In this document: one piece after another, positions 43,127-51,920 of the stretch | How positions within the stretch are numbered: position 1 is the stretch's first letter | Layout: the number at the start of each line of letters is the position of its first letter | Assembly: GCA_963695645.1 (NCBI GenBank) | Contig: CAVOHC010000017.1 | Location: 1 to 64,000 of the forward strand | From: DATBGO01 sp963695645 | GTDB taxonomy: Bacteria; Actinomycetota; Actinomycetes; Streptosporangiales; Streptosporangiaceae | DNA length: 64,000 nt | Direction of reading: 5' to 3' | The notes under the pieces: generated by a model | Database searches by the model: none | Told to the model about the DNA's origin: nothing | The model's input: only the letters and a program-made list of their open reading frames with translations | Program-made: the position numbers and the translations under genes

Positions 43127-45133
43127 ATGATGTTGGCCGCGTACTCGGCGCCGATCTCAGGCCCGGGATTCACGACCGTGGTGCTGGTGACGGGCATCGC
43201 GCTGGTGATCGGGCTGGCCTGGGCATCACGTCGGCTGCTCGGCCTGCCGGTCGGCACGATCCGGGCCCTGACCGCCGGGCTGCTGGGAGTCGCCGCTGCC
43301 GAGGCATTCGGCAGGTCCATTCAGCCGGCTTATGGTGGCCACCTGATCGTGTTCTTCACCGTCTCGCTGGGCGTGCCGGTGATCGTCGCGATGATCTACA
43401 TCGTGATAGCCGAGGCGCTGGTGCCGAGGGGCAGCCGACCCGGTCCCGTGGAGATGATCCGGGCGTTCCGGCGGCGGGTGACGCGGGCTCGGCGGTATTC
43501 CCAGATCAGCCGAATCGCCGTGCGCCACGGGCTTGGGCCCTATCTCCGCGGCCGGCGGCTGGCTGACGGCGACGCTAACGGAGGCTCGCAGCTGGCCTCC
43601 TCGCTCAGGCAGGCGCTTGAGGACGGCGGAGTGACTTTCGTCAAGCTCGGCCAGCTGTTGTCCACCCGGCGTGACTTGCTTCCTGCCGAGTTCATCGCTG
43701 AGCTTTCGCGGTTGCAGGACCAGGTCTCGCCAGCCGGGTGGGAACAGATCGAGCCGATCCTCAGCGAGTCATTCGGCGCGCCGCCCGGCGAGGTCTTCAC
43801 GGAGCTATCCCGTCAGCCGGTAGCTGCCGCATCCATCGCCCAGGTCTACCGGGCGCGACTGCGCTGTGATGACGCCAGCTCGGAGGTGGCCGTGAAAGTG
43901 CGGCGCCCCGGGATCGAGTCGGCCGTGGATCGCGACTTGGACATTGTGCTGCGGCTCGCCGCAACGCTCGAGGAGCGCACCAGCTGGGCACGATCGCTTG
44001 GCGTTGTCGCTTTGGCGCAGGGATTCGCGGCCGCCATCCGTCAGGAACTCGACTTCCGGGTGGAAGCACGCAACACCGCGGCGGTGGCCGCCGCCTGGTC
44101 AGCCGACCAGCACTCCGCCGCGCACGGCATTCCGATCGTGGTGCCCAACGTGCGGGAGAAGTACTGCACTCGCCAGGTCCTGGTCACCGAATGGCTGAAT
44201 GGGGTCAACCTGGGCGCCGCCGGTCCCGTGGTGGAGCAGCTAGGTCTTGAGCGGGCCGTGCTTGCCCGGTCAGTGATCCGCTGCCTGCTGCGGCAGATCA
44301 TTGTGGACGGGATCTTCCACGCCGACCCGCACCCGGGAAACATCCTGCTGCTCACCGACGGCAGGCTTGCCCTGCTCGACCTCGGCTCGGTCGGCCGCCT
44401 CGACGGGCAGTTCCAGTTCGCGCTACAGAACTTGCTGCTCGCGATCGGCCGCGGGGACCCAGCCGCGCTCTGCGACGCCCTGCTCGATCTGGTGGCCCGG
44501 CCCGACGATATCGACGAGCAACGGCTGGAGCGGGCACTCGGCCAGTTCCTGGCGCTGCACCTCGCGGGTGGGGCGGCGGATGGCAACGAGATGTTCACTG
44601 ACCTGTTCCGGCTGGTCTCCCGCTTCGGGCTTGGCATCCCGCCAGAGATAGCGGCGGTGTTCCGCGCTCTCGCCACGTTGGAGGGCACGCTCACCCAGCT
44701 CGCGCCCGGGTTCGACATCGTGACTGAGGCCCGGGAGTTCGCCAGCATCCACATGGCCGAGCGATGGACGCCCGAAGCGGTCCGCAAGACAACCACGGAT
44801 GAACTGCTCGCGCTACTGCCGGTGGTACGCAGGCTCCCGCGCCGCATCGAGCGCATAACCGGCGCGTTGGAGCAAGGCAGGCTCGGCCTGAATGTGCGCC
44901 TGTTCGCCGACGAGCGCGACCGCGAGGTGGTCACCGGCCTGGTGCACCTGGCCCTCCTGACGTTCCTCGGCGCGGCCATAGGCATAATCGCCGTGCTGCT
45001 GCTCGGCACGCACGGGGGCCCGACGATCACCCCTACGGTCAGCCTGTTCCAGGTGATCGGCTACAACCTGATCGTGGTCAGCAGTGTGCTCATCTTGCGC
45101 GTCCTGTTCAGGATCTTCACGCCAGGGCGCTGA
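43127..45133 (+). CDS. ABC1/UbiB-family atypical kinase
   Basis: A 668-residue membrane-associated protein. The N-terminus has three hydrophobic segments (VVLVTGIALVIGLAWASRRL, TIRALTAGLLGVAA, VFFTVSLGVPVIVAMIYIVI) and the C-terminus two more. The UbiB core shows KLGQ in VTFVKLGQLLSTRRDLLP, the nucleotide Lys in VAVKVRRPG, the catalytic FHADPHPGNILLL, and DLGS in ALLDLGSVGRL in place of DFG. Such proteins support quinone synthesis or isoprenoid lipid handling. The start is set by GGAAGGA just upstream; a second ATG follows at 43130. It is not in an operon with quinone genes. Confidence 0.88.
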   Translation: MMLAAYSAPISGPGFTTVVLVTGIALVIGLAWASRRLLGLPVGTIRALTAGLLGVAAAEAFGRSIQPAYGGHLIVFFTVSLGVPVIVAMIYIVIAEALVPRGSRPGPVEMIRAFRRRVTRARRYSQISRIAVRHGLGPYLRGRRLADGDANGGSQLASSLRQALEDGGVTFVKLGQLLSTRRDLLPAEFIAELSRLQDQVSPAGWEQIEPILSESFGAPPGEVFTELSRQPVAAASIAQVYRARLRCDDASSEVAVKVRRPGIESAVDRDLDIVLRLAATLEERTSWARSLGVVALAQGFAAAIRQELDFRVEARNTAAVAAAWSADQHSAAHGIPIVVPNVREKYCTRQVLVTEWLNGVNLGAAGPVVEQLGLERAVLARSVIRCLLRQIIVDGIFHADPHPGNILLLTDGRLALLDLGSVGRLDGQFQFALQNLLLAIGRGDPAALCDALLDLVARPDDIDEQRLERALGQFLALHLAGGAADGNEMFTDLFRLVSRFGLGIPPEIAAVFRALATLEGTLTQLAPGFDIVTEAREFASIHMAERWTPEAVRKTTTDELLALLPVVRRLPRRIERITGALEQGRLGLNVRLFADERDREVVTGLVHLALLTFLGAAIGIIAVLLLGTHGGPTITPTVSLFQVIGYNLIVVSSVLILRVLFRIFTPGR

Positions 45134-45743
45134 CAGCACGCTGATAGCCGCGCGGCGTGATGCCGCCGTAGCGGCCAGGCTAGTCGGGGTAGTGGCCGGG
45201 TGTTGTGGGATAGCTGCGGCCGTGCGGGAGGGTCCAGGTCAGGGTGCCTGGGCTCGGCTGGCCCAGCTGCCAGCCAGATGCCTGTTTCGCCCGGTGATGG
45301 CGACGGCACAGCAGACTATAGCGTCACTCGCACCGGCCCCCAGCCAGAAGAAGGACGAGAGCCAGGCGATGGGTGGCGTGCATGGAATGGATGCGGGACG
45401 CGGCATCAAAGGTAGCTATTCATCACCAAGCGTCAGTGGCGTGCTGTGATACGCGGGGCGACCTGCCACTTGCCCGCCACCCGCAGCCGCCCAAGCCGGA
45501 GTGCATCTCCAGCGGCCTGGACAGCCACCGCTCCTGGCTGGTCAGCGCAACAGGCGCCGGCGATGACCGGACCGCCTCGGCCAGATCGGCCTCGGACCTG
45601 GCCGGGCACGCTGATCCATTTCGTATAACATCGCCTGCCTAGCTGAGGCTAGATGATCTAGGAAGCGCGGGCTAATCACAGGCCGCGCTCCTCGACGCAA
45701 TCGGTTCCAACCGGATCGCCGCGCACCGCGTTACGGTCGGAGC
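45134..45743. other. Intergenic, nothing recognised
   Basis: 610 bp between the ABC1 kinase and an oxidase. Six-frame reading gives only low-complexity frames. A few AT-rich stretches (CGTATAACATCGCC near 45623 and GATGATCTAGG near 45652) could be promoter elements for the oxidase gene, but no box pair was convincing. CGGAGC at 45738-45743 is its ribosome site. Confidence 0.45.
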
Positions 45744-46715
45744 ATGAACGGCAGCGAACTGGACGTTGTAGTCATCGGCGCCGGGGTATCTGGCCTGACG
45801 ACGGCGATCTGCCTGGCCGAGGCTGGCCTAGCAGTGAGCGTACGTGCCGCTGCGCCGCCGCTGGCGACCACGTCGGCAGCTGCAGGAGCGCTCTGGGGCC
45901 TGCACCTCGTCGGCATGGATGAACGGGTCCCTAGGTGGGCCGAGATCACGCTGGCCAGGCTGCTTGACATGCTCGGTGATGAGCCGACGGGCGTCCGGCT
46001 GGTCTCCGGGATCGAGGCATCCAGGTCCCCGCAGCAGAACCCGCCCGCGTGGCTCGCCTCCGCTGACGGCCAGCCGCCCCGGCCAGCCGGCGCCTTGCCC
46101 GCCGGATACGCGGCCGGCTGGGAACGCACCGCGCCGCTGGTCGCCATGCCCGTCTACCTCGGCTACCTGCTCGACCGGCTACAGCGCAGCGGCGTGGACG
46201 TTCGCGACGACTGCATGTTCGGGTCGCTGCCCGAGGCGATCGAGCAGACCGGCGCCCCGGTGGTCGTGAACTGTTCCGGGATCGGCGCTCACACGCTCGT
46301 TCCCGATCCGGCCGTGACGCCGGTCCGGGGCCAGGTGGTGGTCGTCGCGAATCCAGGAATCAGCGACTTCTTCGTCGGCGCTGGCGAGGATCCCGATGAC
46401 CTGGTCTATCTCTTCCCGCACCGGGACACTGTTGTGCTCGGCGGAACCGAGCAGCCGGACAACTGGAGCGTCGAGCCCGACCCCGGAACCGCGGAACGGA
46501 TCATGCACAGTTGTACGGCCATCGAACCGAGGCTCGCCGGGGCCGAGGTCATCGCGCACCGGGTCGGATTGCGCCCGGTCCGGCCGACTGTCAGGCTTGA
46601 GGCCGACGAGCTTGGTGGCGGACGGCGGCTGCTGCACAATTACGGCCACGGCGGTGCTGGAATAACGCTGTCCTGGGGCTGCGCGGTCGACATCGTGAAC
46701 GCCGTCGCAGGCTAG
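45744..46715 (+). CDS. D-amino-acid oxidase-like FAD enzyme
   Basis: A 323-residue flavoprotein of the DAO family. The FAD site is VVVIGAGVSGLTTAICLAEA; the middle shows VNCSGIGAHTLV and PVRGQVVVV; the C-terminus shows RVGLRPVRPTVRLE and the DAO signature LLHNYGHGGAGITLSWG. Tyr and Arg of the carboxylate-binding site correspond to LVYLFPHRD and GLRPVRP. D-amino-acid oxidases release the keto acid, NH3 and H2O2. The normal length and complete motifs suggest activity; substrate range is not predictable. Confidence 0.9.
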   Translation: MNGSELDVVVIGAGVSGLTTAICLAEAGLAVSVRAAAPPLATTSAAAGALWGLHLVGMDERVPRWAEITLARLLDMLGDEPTGVRLVSGIEASRSPQQNPPAWLASADGQPPRPAGALPAGYAAGWERTAPLVAMPVYLGYLLDRLQRSGVDVRDDCMFGSLPEAIEQTGAPVVVNCSGIGAHTLVPDPAVTPVRGQVVVVANPGISDFFVGAGEDPDDLVYLFPHRDTVVLGGTEQPDNWSVEPDPGTAERIMHSCTAIEPRLAGAEVIAHRVGLRPVRPTVRLEADELGGGRRLLHNYGHGGAGITLSWGCAVDIVNAVAG

Positions 46716-46773
46716 GACCGCTCGCCGCTCGCCGCTCGCCGCTTACCCCCGGCCCAGCGGGGTCACGGCGCGG

Positions 46774-47574
46774 TCAGAAGCCGGGAAACACCTTGCGCAG
46801 CCGGTCCAGGTCGGCCGGGTCCGCTGCCACGTCCGCCGGGGTGTGCTCGGGGTCGAGCCGTCCGTAGGAAAGCCTCAGCAGCGCCTCCGCCGGCATCCGG
46901 AGCTCAGGCAGCCCGAGTTCGGTCGCGGCTTCCTGCCCTTGCCAGGGCCAGCCCGTCATGCTCACCGCTTCGGTGACGGTCAGCAGGTAGTCGCGGTCCG
47001 GGCTGGTTGTGATGATTCGGTTACGGAACTCCGCGCCCTGCGGTTTTCCGAGCCGCGGCGCAATGAACTCCGGCACGGTGTCCACCAGCAGCGCCACCGC
47101 GTCCGGCGCGACGGTGGCCGCCGGATCGGCACTGACCGCCACATCCCAGGTGTGCAGCGCGTGCTCGCCGAGCCGGAGCCTGATGAGACCGGCGGCGTCA
47201 AGTTCAAGCCCGATAAACGGCAACCGGATCCTGGCCAGGTCCGCATCGCTGAGCTGCTCGAGCGTGACAACCTGCCGCTCGTCAGCGATCAGGCAGTCCG
47301 CTGCCTGCTCGTAGGGGCTCTTTGCATTCCAGCTGTCCCACACTGGCCGGAACGCTTCGCCGCCCAGCGGCTCCGCCTCGCCTAGCGCAACGGGAATCGT
47401 CATCAGGCCGATCTCAGCGCCGCTGCCCAGATGCGACAGGACCTGGGCGATCGTCCAGTCACTGCAGTAGGAGGGCTCGCGGACCTGCTCGGCAGTCAGC
47501 GGCCGCACAAGAGATGCGAGCCGCTCATGGGAACTGCGGAGAGCGGCGATCCAGGCGTGTGGGTCTGACTCCAT
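46774..47574 (-). CDS. Maleylpyruvate isomerase family (DinB-like) protein
   Basis: A 266-residue protein of the TIGR03083/mycothiol-dependent type. The N-terminal bundle includes CSDWTIAQVLSHLGSGAEIG with the metal-binding His, and RLGEHALHTWDVAVSAD carries the paired HxxHxWD motif. The C-terminal domain (LLTVTEAVSMTGWPWQGQEA, LPELRMPAEALLRLSYGRLD) is the usual MDMPI C-terminal fold. ATG 47574 is preferred because GGAG is 6 nt upstream; a longer frame starts at 47586. It is divergent from a luciferase-like gene and shares a promoter region holding 15-bp repeats. Confidence 0.82.
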   Translation of the reverse strand: MESDPHAWIAALRSSHERLASLVRPLTAEQVREPSYCSDWTIAQVLSHLGSGAEIGLMTIPVALGEAEPLGGEAFRPVWDSWNAKSPYEQAADCLIADERQVVTLEQLSDADLARIRLPFIGLELDAAGLIRLRLGEHALHTWDVAVSADPAATVAPDAVALLVDTVPEFIAPRLGKPQGAEFRNRIITTSPDRDYLLTVTEAVSMTGWPWQGQEAATELGLPELRMPAEALLRLSYGRLDPEHTPADVAADPADLDRLRKVFPGF

Positions 47575-47585
47575 TGGTGACTCCA

Positions 47586-47630
47586 TTTCAGCGGAAATGA
47601 TCTCAGCGGACGTGATTTCAGCGGACGTGG
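47586..47630. repeat. 15-bp direct repeats in a divergent promoter region
   Basis: Three units, TTTCAGCGGAAATGA, TCTCAGCGGACGTGA and TTTCAGCGGACGTGG, run head to tail at 47586-47630, with a further CAGCGGACGTGG near 47656. They lie between the divergent DinB-like and luciferase-like genes and could be a multi-site operator. Confidence 0.65.
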
Positions 47631-47725
47631 CTGCCGGGCCGATGTGGCTGCATCGCAGCGGACGTGGCGGCGGGTACGAGCGGGGCTGCCGGATGGTCGG
47701 CTATTGGCAGTCTAGGGTGATCAGC

Positions 47726-48649
47726 ATGAGGATCGGTTTCGGTGCGCCGGTATCCGGCGCCTGGGCGACCGCCGAGAACCTTGCGGCCTTCGCCGTCCGG
47801 GCCGAGCAGTCCGGGTACGCGTCGCTGTGGAGCTTTCAGCGGCTGATCGTACCCGAGGGCTCGGCCCTTGAGCCGGTGTACTCCAGCGTGCTCGACCCGA
47901 TCGCGGCACTGGCGTACGCGGCCGCCGCGACGTCGAAGATCAGGCTAGGCGTGGCGGTGATCAACCTGCCGTACGTTTCTCCCGCCTATCTGGCCAAGCA
48001 GGCAGCGTCGGTGGATTTCCTGTCGGGCGGCCGCCTGGACCTGGGCCTGGGCATCGGCTGGATGCCGGAGGAGTTCGCCGCGGCCGGCGCCTCGATGGCC
48101 CGGCGGGGTGAGCGCGCCGCCGAGTTCGTTGCGGTCCTGCGGAACCTCTGGGCGGACGGGGTGAGCGAATTCTCGGGCGGGTTCTACACGGTGCCAAGGA
48201 GCCGGATGGCGCCCAAGCCGGTGCAGCCGGGCGGGCCGCCTGTGCTGCTCGGCGGGATGGCCCGGCCTGCTCTTGAGCGCGCGGGCCGGATCGCCGACGG
48301 CTGGCTGACCTCGAGCAGGACTGACCTGTCACGGATTGGCGAGGGTATCGAGGTAGTCAGGTCAGCTGCCGCTGCAGTCGGCCGCGATCCAGGCGAGCTG
48401 CGGATCGTTTGTCGCGGTGTGGTCCGGGCCGGTGCTGACGCCATGGCGCCCGACGGCAGCGGCAGGCTGCTGCTGTCCGGTAGTTATGACCAGATACGGG
48501 CCGACACCCGATGGCTGGCTGAGCACGGGGTCACTGAGCTCTTCTACGACCTGAACTGGGATCCGCACGTGGGTGCCCCGGAGGCCGACTTCGCCGCCGC
48601 CACGGCCCGGGCCACGGAGATACTCGACGCACTGGCACCCGGTTCGTAG
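47726..48649 (+). CDS. LLM-class flavin-dependent oxidoreductase
   Basis: A 307-residue bacterial-luciferase-like TIM barrel. It begins MRIGFGAPVSGAWATAENLA, then LWSFQRLIVPEGS, LGVAVINLPYVSPAYLAKQA, and the family hallmark VDFLSGGRLDLGLGIGWMPE. These match the actinobacterial TIGR03619-type group, which mostly uses F420 or FMN. ATG 47726 follows GGGTGA. It ends immediately next to the stop of the convergent LuxR gene with no spacer. The substrate is unknown. Confidence 0.9.
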   Translation: MRIGFGAPVSGAWATAENLAAFAVRAEQSGYASLWSFQRLIVPEGSALEPVYSSVLDPIAALAYAAAATSKIRLGVAVINLPYVSPAYLAKQAASVDFLSGGRLDLGLGIGWMPEEFAAAGASMARRGERAAEFVAVLRNLWADGVSEFSGGFYTVPRSRMAPKPVQPGGPPVLLGGMARPALERAGRIADGWLTSSRTDLSRIGEGIEVVRSAAAAVGRDPGELRIVCRGVVRAGADAMAPDGSGRLLLSGSYDQIRADTRWLAEHGVTELFYDLNWDPHVGAPEADFAAATARATEILDALAPGS

Positions 48650-51600
48650 TCAGCGCGGCTGCCCGGCCGAGAGGCCGACCCCCTGCGCGTGCGCGATGGC
48701 GGCAGCCTCAGTGCGGCTGGCGGCGCCCAGCTTGGCCAGAATGTTCGACACGTGCACGCTCGCCGTCTTGGTGGCGATGAACAGCTCCGCACCGATTTCC
48801 TTGTTGCTCTGGCCCGCGGCGAGCAATCGCAGCACCTCAAGCTCCCGGCCAGTCAGTCCGGCCAGCGGGTTGTGCTGACGGCCAGCGGCGGGTCCCGCCG
48901 GCACCGCACCTGTCGATTTCCCGTCCTGGCCCGTCCGGCCAGGACCGCCGGTCGCCAGCCTGGCCCGGCGGGCCAGGTCGGCAAGCGCCGATCGCAGCGG
49001 TGCCGCGCCGAGCCTGTCCGCTGTCACCACGGCGGCCTGCCACTCCCGCTCCGCCTCATCGCGACGGCCGGCCTCGACCAGCGCCTCGGCAAGCCGCCAG
49101 CGCGACCGCGCGGTCTCGTAGACATACCCAGGCCCAAACGCGTCGACCACTGCCTGCCATTGCTCGGGGGCATTCTCGCCGCGCGCCCGCCGCCATTCGG
49201 CCTCGGCGCGCGCGAGCCAGCCCCGCCCGTCGACGCCAAGCGCTGATTTAACGCCACGGCGGCCGAGCGCACCCTGCCTGGCGATCTCGACCAGGTCGCC
49301 GGCGGCTTGCGCTGCGGCAGCCGCGCAGTGCTGCTCGCCCGCCGCCCTGGCATGCCTGGCCCGGTCTGCGAGCGCCTCCAGGCCGATCGCCGCGGCCCGG
49401 ATGGCAGGCGGCCCGAAACCCTCGTCCCACGCCTCGCTCGCCTTGATGGTCGCCTGCGCCTCGGCGAGCGCGGCATCCCCATCGCCCTGCCAGAGTGCGT
49501 TCTCGGCCAGCAGGCCGCGGGCGATGTACTCAGCGAACCTGTCTTTGGCGAAAAACGGTTCCAGCCAGGCGCGCCGTTCGGTGACGCCGGTCCCGCGGCC
49601 ACGCGCGACCTCGATGAACAACGCCATCGCGGAGAGCCGCGCCTCGGCGATGCTCGTGACCCGCACGGCGAATCCGTCCGCCAGGTCCTGCGCGTGATCC
49701 CAGTCACCGTCCGCGTAGTGCGCCAGGTAGTGCAGAAACGTCAGGTCAAGGCCGTCCGGTGCCAGGCCGAGGCCCGCGTCGGCGGCCAGCTGCATGCCGA
49801 CATGCGCGGTGGTGCCCGCAGCGTCCAGATTGCCCCACTCCAGCTGCACCCTGGCAAGCTGGAACGCGGCCCTCAGCTGGACTCCGAGCACGCCGGCCGC
49901 AGCCGCCTGATGATGCGCCTTCGTCAGCCTGCTGATCGCTTCGTCATGCTGCCCGGCGCGCTCGCTGAGCAAGCCGAGCGTCACCAGGGCGTCTGCCTGA
50001 ACCCACGGGGCTTCCGCGGCCTCTGCGGCAGCCGCGGCCTCCTCGGCCCGGGCCTGCGCAGGATGCTGGTCCTTGATCCACAGCAGGGTGCGGGCATGGG
50101 TGGCCAGGGCACGGGCACGTTCCCACCGGGGCGGGTCCTCAGGCAGCGCATTGACAGCCGCGGCGGCAGCGTCGACGGCAGCGTCGTGCTCATCCAGCTC
50201 CAGCAGGAAGTAGGCGAGCCGCTCGCTGGCCCTGCTGTAAAGCACCGGGTCGGACTCCCTGACCAGGAAGCTGAGGAGCCGCCTGAGCTGCTGCACCGCC
50301 CGCGGCACGTCGCCACTATCCGCGGCACTGACCGCTGACCGGAACGCCAGCTTGCCCCGGTCGAACCCGGCGAGCTGCGCTGGGTCGCTGACCCGCTCCC
50401 ACAGCGACAGCGCGAGATCGTAGTGGCGATGCGCCTCGGCAGGGGCGGCCAGCCGCTCAGCTTCCCTGGCGGCCAGGATCGACGCGGTGAACGCGCCGGG
50501 GATGTCGTGGCTGGCGAGGCTGTGCTGGGCCAGCTCAGCGGCGGATCCGGGCACCTGGGCAAGCCGCCGCTCGTCGCGGAGCAGGGCAGCGAGGCTGGCA
50601 TGAAGCCTGGTCCGCTCGCCGGGCAGCAGATCGGCATAGATGGCCTCGCGGAGCAGTGCGTGCCTGAACCAGTATCCGCCGCCGCCATCGGGCACCAGTA
50701 GCTGATGCGCGACCGCTTCCCTGACCGCGTCTTCGTACTCCAGCTCACCTAGCCCGGAGGCCTGCCTGACGAGCTCGTCGTCTACCCGCCGTCCGGTGAC
50801 CGCGGCTGCCCTGAGGACCTGCTGCGCGATGGGGGCCAGCCGCTCCATCCTGGCCAGCAGCAGGTCAGCGAGGCCCGCCGGCAGTTCACCGGCTGCGGTC
50901 CTGGCATTGCCCGCGCCACCCACAGCACCGCCATCTGCAACACCGCCACCAGCACTGCCACCCGCTTCGCCGCGACCCCCGGCGCTGGCGCTGGCCTGTC
51001 CCGCGCCCCCTGCGCCGGACCCGGTGCCTCCCGCCGCGCCGGCCGCGAGCAGTTCCTCGGCGTAATAGGCGTTGCCCTCGGCACGGTCGATCAGGCTGCC
51101 GAGCCGGGCAGCGTCGAGTAGCTCCGCGGAGATCGAGGTAAGGTGCTCGGCCATCGCGGCGGGAGGCAGCGGGCCGAGGCCGACGGAGGTCACCCCGGGC
51201 AGCCGGAGCAGCTCGGCGATGACCGGCCGGAGCGGATGCCTGCGGTGCATATCGTCCGTGCGGTAGGTGGCCACGAGCGCGAGCCGCTCTCTGTGCATCA
51301 CCCGGCTCAGGAAGGTGACGAGGTCGCGCGTGGAGCGGTCGGCCCAGTGCAGGTCCTCGAGGACGAGCAGCACCGGGCCGCCCTCGGCGAGCTCTGCCAG
51401 CATGCCGAGCACCGCGCCGAACAGTTGCTGCTGCGCCAATCCAGGCAGGTCCGCGCTGGCCGGCTCGCCGACGCCGGCATCCGGCAGGAGGCGGGACAGG
51501 ACCGGCCTGGCGGCCAGCGCGTCAAATAGCCGACCGCCAGTAGACGGGCTGCTGGTGGCGCCCCGCAGCGCGTCGGCGAGCGGCAGGTAGGGCACGGTGT

Positions 51601-51814
51601 CCGCGAGCTCGGCGCAGCGCCCGACCAGCACGGTGAAACCGCGCTCGCGCGCCTGGGCTGCCAGCTCGGCTACCAGCCGGGTCTTGCCGACACCGGCGTC
51701 GCCGCTGACCAGAGCAACAACGGGCTGGCCGGCAGCTGCCGCGGTGAGCAGGCCCTGCAGTCGGCTGAGCTCCGCAGCCCTGCCGACCAGCCTGCCTCGA
51801 GTTACATCCAGCAC
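48650..51814 (-). CDS. LuxR-family regulator with AAA ATPase (large LAL type)
   Basis: A 1054-residue signal-transduction ATPase. The N-terminus has Walker A VSGDAGVGKTRLVAELA and Walker B VLLVLEDLHWADRSTRDL; the central 500 residues are TPR-like helical repeats (HAQDLADGFAVRVTSIAEA and similar). The C-terminal LuxR HTH is LTGRELEVLRLLAAGQSNKE, then TASVHVSNILAKLGAASRTE. It is intact, unlike the one at 1530-4288. A 50-residue Gly/Ala-rich insertion (GGTGSGAGGAGQASASAG and more) near residue 260 is low complexity and probably a repeat-driven expansion. Such regulators activate pathway genes; the target is unknown. Confidence 0.9.
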   Translation of the reverse strand: MLDVTRGRLVGRAAELSRLQGLLTAAAAGQPVVALVSGDAGVGKTRLVAELAAQARERGFTVLVGRCAELADTVPYLPLADALRGATSSPSTGGRLFDALAARPVLSRLLPDAGVGEPASADLPGLAQQQLFGAVLGMLAELAEGGPVLLVLEDLHWADRSTRDLVTFLSRVMHRERLALVATYRTDDMHRRHPLRPVIAELLRLPGVTSVGLGPLPPAAMAEHLTSISAELLDAARLGSLIDRAEGNAYYAEELLAAGAAGGTGSGAGGAGQASASAGGRGEAGGSAGGGVADGGAVGGAGNARTAAGELPAGLADLLLARMERLAPIAQQVLRAAAVTGRRVDDELVRQASGLGELEYEDAVREAVAHQLLVPDGGGGYWFRHALLREAIYADLLPGERTRLHASLAALLRDERRLAQVPGSAAELAQHSLASHDIPGAFTASILAAREAERLAAPAEAHRHYDLALSLWERVSDPAQLAGFDRGKLAFRSAVSAADSGDVPRAVQQLRRLLSFLVRESDPVLYSRASERLAYFLLELDEHDAAVDAAAAAVNALPEDPPRWERARALATHARTLLWIKDQHPAQARAEEAAAAAEAAEAPWVQADALVTLGLLSERAGQHDEAISRLTKAHHQAAAAGVLGVQLRAAFQLARVQLEWGNLDAAGTTAHVGMQLAADAGLGLAPDGLDLTFLHYLAHYADGDWDHAQDLADGFAVRVTSIAEARLSAMALFIEVARGRGTGVTERRAWLEPFFAKDRFAEYIARGLLAENALWQGDGDAALAEAQATIKASEAWDEGFGPPAIRAAAIGLEALADRARHARAAGEQHCAAAAAQAAGDLVEIARQGALGRRGVKSALGVDGRGWLARAEAEWRRARGENAPEQWQAVVDAFGPGYVYETARSRWRLAEALVEAGRRDEAEREWQAAVVTADRLGAAPLRSALADLARRARLATGGPGRTGQDGKSTGAVPAGPAAGRQHNPLAGLTGRELEVLRLLAAGQSNKEIGAELFIATKTASVHVSNILAKLGAASRTEAAAIAHAQGVGLSAGQPR

Positions 51815-51859
51815 GTCTCAAAGTATCCCAGCTGGTTCCGACATTTCTGGCACCCCAGG

Positions 51860-51920
51860 CGGTTCAGCCTGCGCTGGACGCGGTTCAGCTGCGCCGGACG
51901 CGGTTCAGCTGCGCTGGACC
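51860..51920 (-). repeat. 20-bp tandem repeat over esterase stop codon
   Basis: Three units like CGGTTCAGCTGCGCCGGACG occur at about 51860-51920. The last one overlaps the stop codon of the esterase gene at 51905. Confidence 0.8.

Noticed and set aside
45061..45642. Short frames in the 610-bp gap
   Set aside because: No start context and no recognisable residues.
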